A stretch of 64,000 nucleotides of DNA, taken from assembly GCA_033558025.1 (NCBI GenBank), contig JAUCEF010000018.1, positions 806,001-870,000 of the forward strand, in the 5' to 3' direction. This stretch comes from Phytophthora sp. 'mugwort'. Lineage: Eukaryota; Oomycota; Peronosporomycetes; Peronosporales; Peronosporaceae. Below the pieces are notes generated by a model that was not told the DNA's origin, searched no databases, and saw only the letters and a program-made list of their open reading frames with translations. How positions within the stretch are numbered: the first letter of the stretch is position 1; each line of letters begins with the position of its first letter. Both the position numbers and the translations under genes were made by a program. This document shows, piece by piece, positions 44,894 to 57,317 of this stretch.

Positions 44894-46480
44894 TTGATCG
44901 CTGACCTAACGGCGGAAATCGTCGGCAGTGTCCGGTTTGAAGACGACGAAACTGAAGACCAAGAGGAGGAAGGAGGAAGTGATGAAGAGTATGAAGTGAA
45001 GGAGGAAGTCGAGTATGTGAAGACGACGGCCGAGTTGCGTGCGGAGCTCGACGGGATGTCACTCCACATGCGTCGAATGGGAAGTCCGCGCCGGTTGTGC
45101 GCAATCTCGCCGCTGAACTTGACGATGATGTGGACGATGAAGGTCACGGTGTTGCTCAAGGGTAACGTCCACCCCTAGTGCCAAGGGCGACATGTAACAC
45201 CGACACGCCGAGTGCGAGCAAGGTGTTGGCGCGACTCGGCGAAGAGATGAGGTCTCAGTCAAAATGGATGATGATGTTCGCACCGGTGGCCATGGCTCAA
45301 GCAAAATGGCCGATTTTAGGCCCTGAGCTCACTCAACCGGTGAACAGTACATCTATCAACCAACTCGTAGAAGATAAGGTGCTGCTGCTGAGGGCGATGG
45401 GCTACTGTTGTAATGGCCACCCAAACAGCTTGATTTTATTCGGTTGGGACCTTCACCGAGCCGGCATGGAGTTGACCCACTGGGAACGCCGACTACGAAC
45501 AGCGTTCGGTTTGGAGAAAGCCCCAGGACCTCAACCGATGATCGCCAAGCGCATAGCCCAACTCGTCGAAGACCCTAGCAAGGTCCCGCTTCCGAAGACG
45601 CCTGAAACTAAGCGAACGGGTAAATTCCGATCCACCGAAGGGACTCCGTATTTCGAAGATTCACACATGCTGAAGTCTTCAAAGCAAGTGAAGAAGCAAG
45701 TGCGTCGTTATGATTACCTTCGTGATGAAGACGATGAAGCCGAGCTCGGAGATGAGGAAAATGATTATAAGCCGAGTTATGGCGGCTACTCCACCGACTG
45801 TGAAGCGTCAGTGAAGGAACAAATCCGTCGGCTCAACTACGATGAAGTCGACGGAAATGACAGGCAATACCTGGAATCGAGAGCCCATATCTCACTGGAC
45901 AAGATGACTGAATTCGATGGGAGGCGATTCCGATCGGACGCATCGTTGCAGTGGTTGAAGAGGTTCATCTATGAGATGAAAGGGACTCGGATGCCGCAGA
46001 ACTCGTAGTGCGAGCCGTTTTCGCTTTGCTCGGGACGAGCGGCCAAAAGCTGGTATCGCCAGCTCGACCGGCGGATTAAGAAGAAGTGGAGCCTACTCAG
46101 CGAGCAGTTCTTAAATTATTACTGCTCTCAATTCGGTCAGTCGGCACGTACCTGATACTACTCAGCGAGACGTAAATAGAAGGAATCCATTGGTGACTGC
46201 CTCGTCCGTTTTTTTAAGGGTATGCACGCACTGCCAAGATCCAGTATGAAAAGGACGGAGCAGATGCTGCTGAGTACGTTGAGCAGTTCTTGCTCTATTG
46301 CGGAGACGATGATATCATGGATCTGCTGCACCCGCTCCAACTCACCGACATTCACCGTGTTGAACAGATCATCAATCGGCGTATCTTGGGGGAAAACGTA
46401 AGAAACAACGCGACCTATCCGTGTCAGGAAAGGCCCGATAGACTCGGCGCGGAGACAACAGTTGGCGTGGAGATGTAAGT
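44894..46480 (+). pseudogene. G4 gag, in pieces
   Basis: An acidic leader (44,894-45,178) is followed by a 277-codon frame (45,178-46,008) with no conserved enzyme motif but the charged, helical character of oomycete gypsy gag (WERRLRTAFGLEKAPGPQPM, FDGRRFRSDASLQWLKRF). The capsid-end region continues near 46.2-46.48 kb in another frame (AAEYVEQFLLYCGDDDIMDL, ADIHR-like). Confidence 0.6.
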
Positions 46481-46813
46481 CAGCGGAGCGAGCCTCGGCG
46501 TGATGACAGACGTTGATCCCGCAGAGACGATCACCGCGGTCGTCAAGATGAGGGCCGTGATCGCCGAGTCGCATTTGCTGATGCAACAGTCGATGAACCT
46601 TACCGCAGTGTTGATCAGCGATAACCGAGACGATGAATCCAGTCGGTGGAGTTGGCAGATGAAGATAGTGACTGCGGTGACTAAGCGAGTCGGAATCAGA
46701 CCCAGATCAAGATTATCTCGACGCGGGGGAAGCCAGCGACCGCTCCAAGAACTCAGCTGGGCGAGCCCAAATCAATCAGCCGACGTCCAGCCACAGCCAG
46801 TCAACCGTCCAAC

Positions 46814-47563
46814 ATGTCTGACCGTCGGGACCGCCGAGATGACTTGCGTGAGTGCCCTCGCTACGGGCCATGCGCCACGTGTGGAGGCGACACACATTTC
46901 TGCCGTCGACACTGCAAGTTCTGCAAACAGGTGCACGAAGTCGGGGCGCTGCGGATTGTTCCAGCGTCTGGAAACACTCACCAAATTTGTCCGAACATCG
47001 GTCGGCAAGTCGGCTATCCCAGCTGAGCTCCACGACATCTACGAGCCGAAGGATTTAAACTCGGCGGTCCACCAACACTGACTGGGTTGGAGAATAATGG
47101 GCTGCCACAGTCAGCTGGGCCGGTGGTGAAAGCGAACTATGTGTTCGCTTTTGTTGGCGAAGCACGACGGCCCGATAAATGGGGTGAGGAAAACGACGGA
47201 ATTGAATGTGAAATTAATGGGAATGTTGAACTCATCGATCAAGAGGAAGATTGTCGAGTTGTTATGAGTGCGAGGATAGAAGCACGGCGACGAGGAAGAG
47301 TCGATGGCAGCGTGGTGACAGTGAAGTTGCGTCCCGGAGAACGCATGGGCTGGTGGTCGGCGGAAAAGTTTGATCGACGAGTTCGTATGCGGGCTCTAGT
47401 GATGGGTGCAGTAAATAATAGGCGGATGAAGATTCTACTCGATACTGGGGTAAACGTCTCAGCTATTATTGAATCTTTCGCGCGGCGGCTGCGATTGAAG
47501 GGGCATGCAAGCGCCGATTACAAATCCATGTGCAAGAGATTGGTAAAGGCAATGTGCCTATAA
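46814..47563 (+). pseudogene. G4 zinc-finger and aspartic protease region
   Basis: 46,814-47,026 encodes CPRYGPCATCGGDTHFCRRH followed by CKFCKQVH, a cysteine/histidine-rich nucleocapsid-like finger. 47,087-47,563 encodes RALVMGAVNNRRMKILLDTG followed by VNVSAII, the D-T-G active site of a retroviral-type protease. The frames differ and are separated by a stop. Confidence 0.7.
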
Positions 47564-48344
47564 CGACGGGGGCAGTGGTTAAAGTGCAAAAATCTGCTGG
47601 AATATTGTCTATGAGTTTGAAGTTTGGGTTATGTCACATCATCCGGGTGTTGACCTGAATACTGGGTACCGACTTTATAATACCTGCCGAAATACGACTG
47701 TATCTTTACAACTCGACGGCGAAGTTGCTAGACGAAGTAGTAGTACCATTTCTCAAGTCACACAATGCTGCGGAGTACGCCAACCAAACCACCGACGGCC
47801 CTACTGAATCGGTGAATGGGCCGAGTCGGCTGACAGTTGACGTTAGCTTACGGCGCAGTCACCCAAGTCGCGATACTTATGAGATGTGGATTCGGCGCAC
47901 TAATGATTGGATTCCGACGGTTGAGCAACAATCCCAAGGGCAAGACCATTTTTGGGGTTTTCCCGGTGGTGCTTTGGGTACACATGGTAATCTTTCGCCA
48001 TAAAATGGCTATGTGAGGCCTAACTCAGCTAAATACCGTGATTGGCAAGTTCCAGCTTTCGAGTCGGCTATCGATAAAGATCTGTTGAGAAAAGAGCAAC
48101 GACTGTACGACGAGTGGATCGCACAACAACCACCAGCAGTGGAAAAATGACAGTATGAAACCCCGACAGGGGTGATTGCGCGGGAACAACACAGTCCCAG
48201 CAGCCGAGAAGCAGTCCCACTTGCGCCCAGCGTTGGGAGCGGTTGGAACGGTCCAGGAGCGATATTGTACTCCCTGAGGATTAAGCTCGGCCTATCCCTG
48301 AGTCCTCCGACTCTGAGTGCTCATCCGCCGAGTTCGCCGACCTT

Positions 48345-49180
48345 GTGGATAGTCTAATGGGAACATCAGCTGAGGTCAAACAATCTTCGGCTGTGTCAGT
48401 TAACTCGGCGGACACATCAAGTACCTCGGCAGGGGTGATAGCCTCCGTTACCCCAGTGATTTGGGTCGCCGAAATCGGTTCGAGTGAGTCGCTCAGCACA
48501 AGGGATGATCCGCCTATCACTATAATGAAAGTACCCGCTGGCGTTGGAGAAATCGGAGAGAAAACCAGAACAAACCATACGGGGACGACCAGCAGAGGGC
48601 TGTGGAGTGGAGAAATCGATGTGAGTGACAAATCTCTTGCAGACGACTCTGACGAAGGTTTGCGACTTCGTCTCATGACAGCGATGCCGATGTCCGAGGA
48701 CCTGGCTGTAACGACGGTACACGATGAAGCCACGAATGTAGCTGAGTTTGAACACTCAGCTAATGAGATTGATCTGGAGGATTACGGTCGCGAGTTGGCT
48801 TTTCTGCCTGATTTTAATGATTTGACGCATACAGTTCTCGATTACACTGGACATAATGTGCTGTGCAGTGATCACACACCAGAGCAACAACCACAGCTAG
48901 TAATGATGCTTAAACGCCATGAAGGTGTCATGATCGTGAGGGGTAATGCACTGCCACCAGCAGCCTATGGTACCATTTGCGATATCGACGTCCAAGGACA
49001 TCAGCCGATCAAACAACGATCTCGGCGGACTGTCTCAAGCATTCGAGAAAGTTGTACGAGCTCCTCAAGGTTCTATAAGAAGCTAGGTTGATTGCATTCT
49101 CGGACAGTCCTTGGACATCCCCGATTGTTATTGTATTTAAGAAGAACGGGGTGGATATCCGTCTGTGTATACATTAGAGA
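48345..49180 (+). pseudogene. G4 reverse transcriptase N-terminal fragment
   Basis: The linker before the RT includes GNALPPAAYGTICDIDVQGH and QPIKQRSRR, followed after a frame change by the RT fingers motif (IVIVFKKNGVDIRLCI). The palm and YxDD box are missing. The minus-strand frames over this stretch are shadows. Confidence 0.7.
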
Positions 49181-50130
49181 AGTTCCCGGCCGCGATCCAA
49201 GCTCCATTTACTCGAATTACTGGAAACCGGATGGCACGCAGCTGCTGACCTCGTCGGTCAGCAAGACCGCGCTCCTATAGGATGTGGCCGCCCGCGCTGC
49301 GCCGTAGTGTGCTACAAATTTTACATTTGGTGGCGCCAAGCCCCAGACGTGGGATTATATACCGATGGCCGCATTCTGGTGTCAGATCCATTTCCTCTCG
49401 CTAAATCGTTTTTGGCGACCTCAACTTTATGGACTTGGAGAACCCATCGCAGTCCAGGCTGATCGTGCAGGACCACAACGTGAACATCATGTCGCTCGCC
49501 ACGGAGCAGACGTAGAACCGTATTGGGATGGGTAGCTACGACGGTGTCGTGCGCCCTTGGCCGTCTAAGGCCGCAAATGTGTTGGCGGGCAGCCAACAGA
49601 CAACCAAGAACACTAGAATTGCAGCCACCTCGAAGCGATTGCGACGACCGGCTGCGCTACGCCAATGACAACGAGTTTCACCGCCGCAACGGCTCGCAGC
49701 TGGACGATGTGGCTATCACGGAGTCGGGTCTTGCTCTGGTTACCACCACAAATGGTGAAGCTCCTGGCCGACGAGCTAAATACGTTTGCATGCATAAGTT
49801 GGAGCGCCGTGCAGTAGAGAATCGAAAGCAAAACTGTGTTATCAGTATCCGGTTACTGATTTAGATGTAAGTACTACAAATGCATGTATGCCTCCTATTG
49901 TGAATGCAACTACCAACACATGACGGACTGGTGAATAGGGAACAACATCTTCATTTCTACTTCTCGAGCAATAATACCATGAAGTACGCTTTCCTGACGG
50001 AAGTTTGGGATATTTCCCGCAGGTAATATTTGGCGGTCAGGAGCACATTTCATTTAGGTAGGTACCACGATCCTGTTCGTTTTCGTTCTAAGCATCGATC
50101 TCGACTGACATATCCATGATTGCATGTTCC
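49181..50130. other. Unassigned repeat-like stretch with PBS-like motif
   Basis: AATTTTACATTTGGTGGCGCC (ending 49,337) followed by AAGCCCCAGACGTGGG resembles an LTR end plus primer-binding site of a further element. No recognisable gag or pol follows; the open frames to 49.86 kb match nothing I know. Confidence 0.35.
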
Positions 50131-50229
50131 CACACGCCTATGTAGGCTTCATCGCCATCACTCTCGACTTCATTTTCAGCATCAGCCCCGACTTCATCAA
50201 CATCATCGTCATTTGAGCAATCCAAAAAG

Positions 50230-51290
50230 CCTCACTTAAGTTTCGTGATGGTGGCGTTGGCGTGTGCACCGAATCGCGATCTGGTGAATACTGAAGAACT
50301 GGCAGATTTCCAGCGCTGCAATATAGCTGATGTGCACTTGAAACAGTTTCTCCTGCGCTCGCCATGAGATCATTCTGGCGTTCGATTGTGTGCTCTGGGG
50401 CCTCTCTTGATGGCGTCGTATAACGCCGAGTGCGAAGCCTGGCATCTTCCGCAGCGAATGCAACGCGACAGCGAGGCGTGGTACTATTTGGGTTTGCTAC
50501 ACCGGCCACATACGCATCGTGAGCGTTTTGGTCGCCATTCCGGTGACCTGGTGTCAGCCTTTCTCCGGTGCTTGCCGTGGTTCTATTGTGACCATTCTGT
50601 TGATTTCACTAGTAGATGAGATGCACGCCAGCTCGGTCGCATCAAGTGGCGCAGCCATTGTCCATGCTCCCTGGCGGTAACCCTTGGTGGTCATTCCTTA
50701 CGGCTCTGTGCGGGCGTGCTGACGAACAATTAGCCGTTTCAACGTTTTGTCGGCTCGAGTTCGATTTCGACTTGGAGAATGAATGAGTCCCAACTCACTG
50801 AAAAGACGCTCTCAAGTGGTGGTGCCATAGCAACCGACAAACCGAAAGCGCTCATGTGTTGGTAGCTTGGTCTTGGGATGCGTTCTCCCTAAATACGGCC
50901 AGTAATCCCTGACAGAGCTGCCGAAATCGGTGAAGATTACATTACTGTGCTCGCCGAGAATTCATGCAGACATTTTACCACGTAGTCCCACGTCTTCGTC
51001 GACAAAGCGACGATAGTAGTATGTACTAGTAGTATGTACTACTATACTACTGTTGTTCCGTGGTCACAATTTGTCAGAATGAAAATTTCTAGCTTCGCTT
51101 TAAAGACAGGATGAAGGAAAAAAAGCCAAGACAAACAAAGGTCGCTCACAAGCACACATCGTTCCTCCAAACATTTGACAAGTGTATCTGCATATTCACT
51201 ATCCCGAAAACCTCTGTAAGTATCTCCAAAAGACACTAAACATCCGCTAGAATATTTTCGCTGCACTGTAACCGATAGAATGCAATACAA
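50230..51290 (-). pseudogene. hAT-type transposase C-terminal relic
   Basis: The minus strand has RLFSELGLIHSPSRNRTRAD followed by KTLKRLIV near 50.7-50.8 kb, the signature of the hAT C-terminal dimerisation region. Upstream, near 51.1-51.29 kb, a helical segment (YRGFRDSEYADTLVKCLEER and LSWLFFLHPVFKAKL) fits the part before it. Stops and shifts lie between them. No TIRs were found. Confidence 0.5.
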
Positions 51291-51649
51291 AGTGGTCGAA
51301 TCACTGTCTCGGCGTACTCCGATCCATTCCAGAAACGCTGTTTACCCAGCAATCGAAGCTTATCAGGAAAATCAGCATTGTTTCGGAAGGCTTACGAAAA
51401 AACTTTCAGAGCTGATCTCACGCGAAACAGGGATGAAAAGCACTTTGCATAAAGCTCGTCGGAGCGCACTCACAAAGAAGACAGAGCCGGAGCGTGGTTT
51501 TCCCGTAGCGAGCTGCCATTGCTCTGTTAGCACGAACGAGCCATTTTTCGGACGATGCATAACAACGGCTGCTGCTTCGTCGGAGACAGTTTTAAGGACC
51601 CGTTTTAAAACTGCTTTTATCAAGTTGTTGATGTCGTGAGCAAAACAGC

Positions 51650-53164
51650 AAAGAAGGCAAATTTTGTGCTGAGCTGCGCACGACTGTGGGTGAAGATGTC
51701 GTTGAAGTATGTTTGTGCATACACCCGATGGGGCCTGAAGAGCTACGTCACTAGTGATTGAACCTCGTCACCGCGTGACAGCCCTTAGGGCTTCACTAGC
51801 CACGGTCAGGGCATGTCGCTCGAGTGCTGTCAGCCGTTAACGGAATATCGCGCTCGCCTGCGTGAGCAACTGGTATTAACGATCGGCTAAGTCGAGCGCA
51901 GTGTACATTGTACATCAAACCATATTGTTCTGCAGAACATCCTTCGTAGGAATCGGCATTTGTGCCGGAATGGTGGCAGCGTTAATCTTAAAAGCATGAA
52001 CAATGCGCCACTTGCCGTTAGGCGTTCGGACACAGAATGTCGGCTTGCGTATGGAAACGTACTCTCTCGCACAGTACCCGCCGCGTGCTTTGCACTGAAG
52101 AACGCGTCGATGACATCGCACTGTTCCTTAGGCAAGGGCAACTGCCTGGTTACGCAGTATTTGGGTCTAGAAACCAGGTCAATCTCGCGACGCGTACCTT
52201 GATCCGGGGGTAACCCTGAAGGTGGGCATTAGAGACACATCATGGTACTCTTTGACAAAAGACTAGTATGAGTCCGAGAGATCCTTCAGAGTTGTAGACC
52301 CACTACGCACAACTGTGCCTGCTTATGTGTCCTTCAGAACCGCTTCATCCATTATCGACGAGGAGTTCAACTTCACCTCAGGGCGTATGATGACCACTTC
52401 GGCTTTTTCGCCCGCCTTTAATGCAATCCGAACTCATCAATGTACATCTCATCAAGGCTCTAATGAATGCGTCTACGGCGGGTATAACTTTTAAGCTGAT
52501 ATCCCACCAACAGCGCCAGCCACTCCGTTTACGAGTGTGTACAGGTGCTCACTACGACCATCCAATCGTGAAACATCAGTGTGTCAGAGCAAACGCTTTG
52601 TGACCTGCCGAGGATTCTTTTTGACACACCCGTACCAGCGTTGACCGTAGGTACTCTCCCTTCCGAAGGACTGCGAGGTTCGCGCGAAAGCGCGTTATTG
52701 TATCCTAGCCATCGTTCGTGGCTATTGATGCTGGTCATTGCGTTGATCGAAAAATAATCTCGGTATACGGAGTTGCTTGTAACCGACCCGGTTTAAGCGG
52801 TCGTTCCTGGGCTTCAGGTGTTAATCGAGCAACACCTGACCTTTAACGGAAAAGCGTGTGTTGTTGGTCGAAGTCATAGCGTTTGGTAGCGCTCCTACAG
52901 GACACCACTTAATGTGGTGGGATGCATTCCCAGACGAAACCGAGCGCTTGAGGGCGTGATCGTTGCAGCGCTGGCGCGGTGTCCTTCCAGCTTCGGATTC
53001 GTTTTTGCGGAAACACTCCCACTACTATCAGTTATTTGCGGTGGATTTTCGAGCGGATCAGACCTGTGACGGGGCACACAACACCTTGCGCACAGGAAGT
53101 GCGACTCCCGGAGAGCTTACACTCTCACTGAACGGCACTTCACAAGTCCCTCGTCTGAGGGGAC
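51650..53164 (-). mobile_element. Ty3/gypsy body G3 (relative of G1), truncated
   Basis: The minus strand holds the RT N-terminal part in two frames at 51.89-52.14 kb (AFFSAKHAAGTVRES; KPTFCVRTPNGKWRIVHAFK). Upstream is the linker homologous to G1 9.9-10.1 kb. The flank next to 53,165 (ACACAACACCTTGCGCACAG) matches the G1 flank next to its 5' LTR (ACACAACACCTTGCCTACAG). So the LTR at 53,165-53,416 is the 5' LTR of this body. Gag, protease and everything after the RT fingers are missing. Confidence 0.75.
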
Positions 53165-53416
53165 TGTTACCAAATTAGGTAGATTTAAGACTGAATATAC
53201 CTCTTTTTAGTGTGTCTACATACTTACTATTAGTCACCTTAAAGTACCCTAGATGTTATCCTATCGGGTGGCTCTGATGTATTTGTACCATATGTGTGGT
53301 TCCTATCCGTGACGTCATTACCGTGACGTCACAGTGATGACGAATACATCACTAAGTGTATTTGGGTACACCTGCTCTGAAGAGTGACCTGGCACTCTTC
53401 ATGTAACCCCGTTACA
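53165..53416 (-). repeat. LTR shared by gypsy bodies G3 and G2
   Basis: 252 bp from TGTTAC to GTTACA, collinear with the G1 LTR. Its left flank matches the 5' leader of G1, so it acts as the 5' LTR of G3. Its right flank is a polypurine tract on the minus strand, so it also acts as the 3' LTR of G2. Confidence 0.85.
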
Positions 53417-53431
53417 TCCTCCCCCACTTAG
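53417..53431 (-). other. Polypurine tract of gypsy body G2
   Basis: On the minus strand AAGTGGGGGAGGA directly precedes the LTR start TGTAAC. This is the position and composition of the plus-strand primer of LTR retrotransposons. Confidence 0.8.
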
Positions 53432-53602
53432 GTTCGGTTTACCGACCATCCAGGCGAATGAGAGGAAGTCGCCGCCTTTCATTCTCCAAGTCGAATTACA
53501 TCGACTTCGCTACGGTTAGTTTCCGCAGCCGGCTTATTTCCTTTTGAGCTCGTGCACTTTCTCGTGCTCTTCTTCTTCTTGGCTTCTACGTCAGCCTCAA
53601 GC

Positions 53603-54868
53603 ATGACCAAGAATCGGTCTGGAAGCGGTGCGAAAGTGCCTGCCAAGCCTGTTGCTTCTAAGCAGCAGGCTGAGAGCTCTAAGCTGTCTTGCAAGAACTC
53701 AGCCAGTAAGGGATCCACCAAGGTGGCATCCAAGGTGCTTTGCAAGGTATCTGAACCGCCTGTGGAGGACCCTGAGCTCCTCATGGACTATGAGGAGGAC
53801 TCGGACAAGTCTCCCATGTCCTGGGGTGATAACGAAATCCCGCTCGTCAAAGGGTCTGATGGCGACCTGAGTCAGTCAGACTCGCTTGGGTCCCGTACCT
53901 CGCTGTCTAGCCATCATGACGACGATGGCGACGCGCCAAATACGCCTGAACGCCAGAGGAGCCCGGCTCACTAAAGGGGGACGAAGAAACCTCGTTCTCC
54001 GGTCAAGAACTTGATGTTCGCTGAGGCAACTGCCCGCGTCAAGGCTGCGGCTGCAGCAGCCTCGGAAGTCGGCAGTAAACGGCGAGCAGATTCCCGGTCG
54101 CCAATCCATGAAGGGTATGGGGCCATCACTTTCACGAACAAGGGCCGCTTCAGCTCTTCTTCCGTTGAGGAGGAAGAGGGCCAAGTGGACCGAGAGATTC
54201 TTAACGATCTCGACGGGCAGCAGTCGGAATACCAGGCTGCTTGGCAAAAGGGAGTGCGTGTCCCGGCGACCCAGTCGCCTGCGAAGAAGTCTAGTTGTTA
54301 TCGCCATGGGGGACCGCCTTACGCCCTCGGTTACTTTTTTCCTGAGGAGTCCCGCGGAGCCGACGCCTAAATGGGTCAGCTCCAGCCACCTCGCGTGCTT
54401 CTTGGCGGGCGCTCTTCACGGGGCGCTTATGAGCGCCACCTGGCGGCCAAGCAGCCCCTCTTCCAGAACGTGAACATCGCTCGGTGCGTGCTCCTGGCAC
54501 CGCACAACATCCCATTGAAGGATTTCACGAGCTGGCGAAAGAAGCCAGAGACCCGGTCGGGACTGCGATCTGTGTGGGGCTATCCAGCCGTGATGCCCCC
54601 ACACTGTGACTCTTTCCATGAGGCAGAGGCCGTCCTTTGGCACTGGGCAGCTACGCGCTGCTCACAAGGCCAACGCGATGTTCTCCGGCTGGACCTCACG
54701 CTGGAGGCCATCTTTGACCTCCAAGATCTGCGTATTGAGTTTGCCCATGTGGTAGACAAACGGCAGCTCTCTCGAGAACTGCAAAAGCATTCTGCATCTA
54801 GCGTTCGTGACGAGCGCGGGTATAGTCTTGGCTCTACGACCACACCCCGTTCGGGCAAGAAAGCCTGA
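53603..54868 (+). pseudogene. Antisense ORF (422 codons, two stops) between integrase and 3' LTR of G2
   Basis: One plus-strand frame runs from an ATG at 53,603 to 54,868 with only two in-frame stops (53,972-53,974 and 54,368-54,370). It is opposite in sense to the element. The first third is rich in Ser, Lys and acidic residues (DPELLMDYEEDSDKSPMSW, SLSSHHDDDGDAPNTPERQR). The middle has an Ala helix and an acidic stretch. The last third has ordered-looking sequence (LFQNVNIARCVLLAPHNIPL, SFHEAEAVLWHWAATRCSQG, LDLTLEAIFDLQDLRIEFAH). I recognise no domain. Its 3' end overlaps the minus-strand frame that carries the chromodomain. Some plant Ty3/gypsy elements carry extra ORFs here, sometimes antisense; a parallel is inferred. 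Confidence 0.5.
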
Positions 54869-55153
54869 GCTACTTACGAAGCCGTCGCCGACTCTGATCG
54901 CGACAGCCTTCGGCCAGTCAGCTTGGAGCCGTTCGTACGGCTCGAATGAGCACTCAGCCTCTGAGTATCCCCTCCACTTCACGCGGAGCTGGTGCTTTCC
55001 GTGAACGCGCCGCTCCTGGATCACACGCTCCACGTGGTAGCGGGTCTTCCCATCACGGTCAAGGAGACGAGGTGACGCCCTCGTGCGTGTATGAGTATGA
55101 GGCTCCGTCCCTCCGGTCTGGTACAAGACCTCGTGTGCCGCCTTCGGCTCCAC
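54662..55153 (-). pseudogene. G2 chromodomain (integrase C-terminus)
   Basis: The minus-strand frame encodes YHVERVIQERRVHGKHQLRV followed by KWRGYSEAECSFEPYERLQ, a chromodomain with the aromatic residues typical of chromoviral integrases. In this clade the domain steers insertion to marked chromatin. It follows the integrase C-terminal module after a frameshifted stretch at 55.2-55.8 kb. Confidence 0.85.
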
Positions 55154-55798
55154 CTCGGGTCGTTGAAGGCGCCGAGCTTCGTCTTCGAGTCCTTCCGCTT
55201 GAGATTGCGCTTGGACTTAGTGAGAGCGGGGCTGCCGCCGCCCAGGCTGGGAGCGCTGGGATCATTGGGCCGACTCGTGACGACGTGAATCATCTGGCCA
55301 ACTAACTTGTCGGCCCTTGAAGGTCGGGTCGACCGTCGGACCTCTGACATGGACGAGGACTTCCGACGTCTGGATGCCCTTTGAGTGTCCGTGGACCGTG
55401 TCCAGCGGGAGGTGTACCTCCTTCGGGACATCCTGCGGCATCGTCCCCAGGCGGGAGTGGCTCCTGCGTAACCAGCCGTATCAGCATGGCTCATACTCGG
55501 CGTATGCAACCGGGGTTCCTTCGTATGGAGCCCCTTCCGCGGTCCCGCAAGGGACCTGGTCTTCTGGCTCTGGGCGCGCTCTGAGAGAAGCGTCGCAGCC
55601 TCGCTTGTAGAGCTGGGGTCTGTGAGCCCTGTGGATCATGGCACCGCTTCAGACGGCCCACGCAGAACGTCGGGTGGGTCGTCCCGACCTAGGCAGGTCA
55701 ATGGTATATGCCGCACCATGCCTGGACAGGACCGCGAAGGGTCCAATGAAGCAGTGTTTGTTGCTCCCAACGGAACTTACTGTGGTGAGTGACAAGTT

Positions 55799-56640
55799 CT
55801 AAGTGTCTAGTAGGACTAATTCGCCCACATTAAACACGTTTAAGTTTACGCTTCCTTGTTTGTCTGAGTTCTCCTTTTGTTTGCACTGTATCGCTGTCAT
55901 GGCATCACGGACACGGCTGATTACATTCAGCCTGGTGTCTACAAAATCCTCCTCTTGTTTCCGCAAGGAGACCGGTCTCATGTCCGAGACCCGGGAGGAA
56001 AGCGATTTCCGAGTCTCTCCTCCAGTTCGAACTGAAGACGGGGTGATGCCGCGTAGATTAAGCGGCACCCGTGGATGGCGTAAGCCATTAAATAGAACGA
56101 GGTATACCTGGTCGGTGCGTTAACCGCATGTTGAGTGCAAATTCAAACTACTGGGGGACGTTCTGACCACGTGCGAGGAGACTCCGCACAGTATCCTTAA
56201 GTACCGATGGATTCGCTCCATCCGCCCATCCGTTTGAGGATGATCGGTAGTGGACATGCAGCCTCGTTCCGAGTAGTTCGAACAACGTTCGCCGAAACGC
56301 AGCGGTAAACCGCGGGCCACGATCTGAGACAATTGTCTCCGGCAGACCATGGTGGCGGTAAACGCCATCCAGGAACAGCTTCGCAGCCTGTTCCCCGTCA
56401 CGGCGTTTTTGACCGGAGCAAGACGCACCATCTTGTTCAGACGGCACACGAACACCAAGATGCCGGTATTGCCGTGGCCGTCACTGGAAGTCCAAAGATG
56501 AAGTCCAGACCCGTCGACTTCCAGCAGCCCGCTGACACGTTCACGTGTGTCCACGTACTGTGCAACCCACTTGTACATGTGGGTCCACCAAGGTACTGAG
56601 AGACCGATTGTAAGGGTTTCTCGCGGCCCAAGTGACCGCT
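55799..56640 (-). pseudogene. G2 integrase, frameshifted
   Basis: The core is split over two overlapping frames at 56.12-56.58 kb: LFLDGVYRHHGLPETIVSDR followed by GPRF, and QTDGRMERIHR. The C-terminal GPY/F-type part (NLNVFNVGELVLLDT) lies at 55.80-56.07 kb. It corresponds closely to the G1 integrase. Confidence 0.8.
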
Positions 56641-56816
56641 GGACGGCGCATCGTGCGCCTCCTGTAGGATGTCAAACTTGAGGTCCTCATCGTTTGGTAC
56701 GAGTACCCGTGGGGGTTCTTGGGGCTCTACTCGATAGCAGAGCAGGCAATCGGCCCACTCCGTATCGATGGAGCCGGACTCTCTGATGTGGCGTGATCCA
56801 CTCGGCCTTGGCTTCC

Positions 56817-57144
56817 TTACCAGCAGCCATGCAACGTACCAGAGGTGTCAGAGCTTCGTCGCACCGATACGTCATGCATATCGGATCGTATACATATATA
56901 TGGTAGTGGCACGACTGATGTACGCCTGCTCACAATCCGGCCAGCATGACGCCGCATCAGCAAGCACGTTGATCTTGCCAGGCTTGTACTCGACGCGGAA
57001 GTTGTATTTGAAGAAGGACAGCATCTCGCCATCCGTTGGGACAGATGGGGCGACTTTGTCGCCGTTCGTAGGGATACGTGATCTGTGTACGAAGGGCGGT
57101 AAGCCCAGCAAGTGCACCCGGAACTTGACAAGGGCGTACTTCAT
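56817..57144 (-). pseudogene. G2 RNase H fragment
   Basis: KYALVKFRVHLLGLPPFVHR and GEMLSFFKYNFRVEYKPGKI, followed by NVLADA, match the end of the RNase H domain and its hinge to integrase. An extra run of TA repeats lies just downstream, near 56.89 kb. Confidence 0.7.
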
Positions 57145-57317
57145 GGGAAGCAGCTCCTTGTCATGGACGGGGTAGCTCCGTTCAGCAGCCTTGAGCTCCC
57201 TGGACTGAAAGGATCACTCGTCCACGTCCTGCTGTAGCAATGCACATCCGAATCGGATTCATCACAGACGACGCTGAACGTCATCGTCTTGTCCTGTAGT
57301 GCCGGGACAGGCGCCTT

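Larger units (their letters stand above)
44732..49180 (+). mobile_element. Ty3/gypsy element G4, truncated in reverse transcriptase
   Basis: Order on the plus strand is PBS-like site, acidic leader, gag, zinc-finger region, protease, and the beginning of reverse transcriptase. The RT start is recognisable near 49.1 kb (FSDSPWTSPIVIVFKKNG followed by VDIRLCI), and then homology stops. This is a different family from G1, with another gag and PBS. Several frame breaks occur. Confidence 0.8.

Noticed and set aside
51280..51639. 119-codon plus-strand frame
   Set aside because: No motif; sits between an hAT relic and a gypsy body, so listing it as a gene is not supported.
53876..54307. 143-codon minus-strand frame antisense to the accessory ORF
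   Set aside because: Composition (Arg/Leu/Pro-rich, irregular) looks like the reverse of a Ser/Glu-rich coding frame; the plus frame is longer and continuous.
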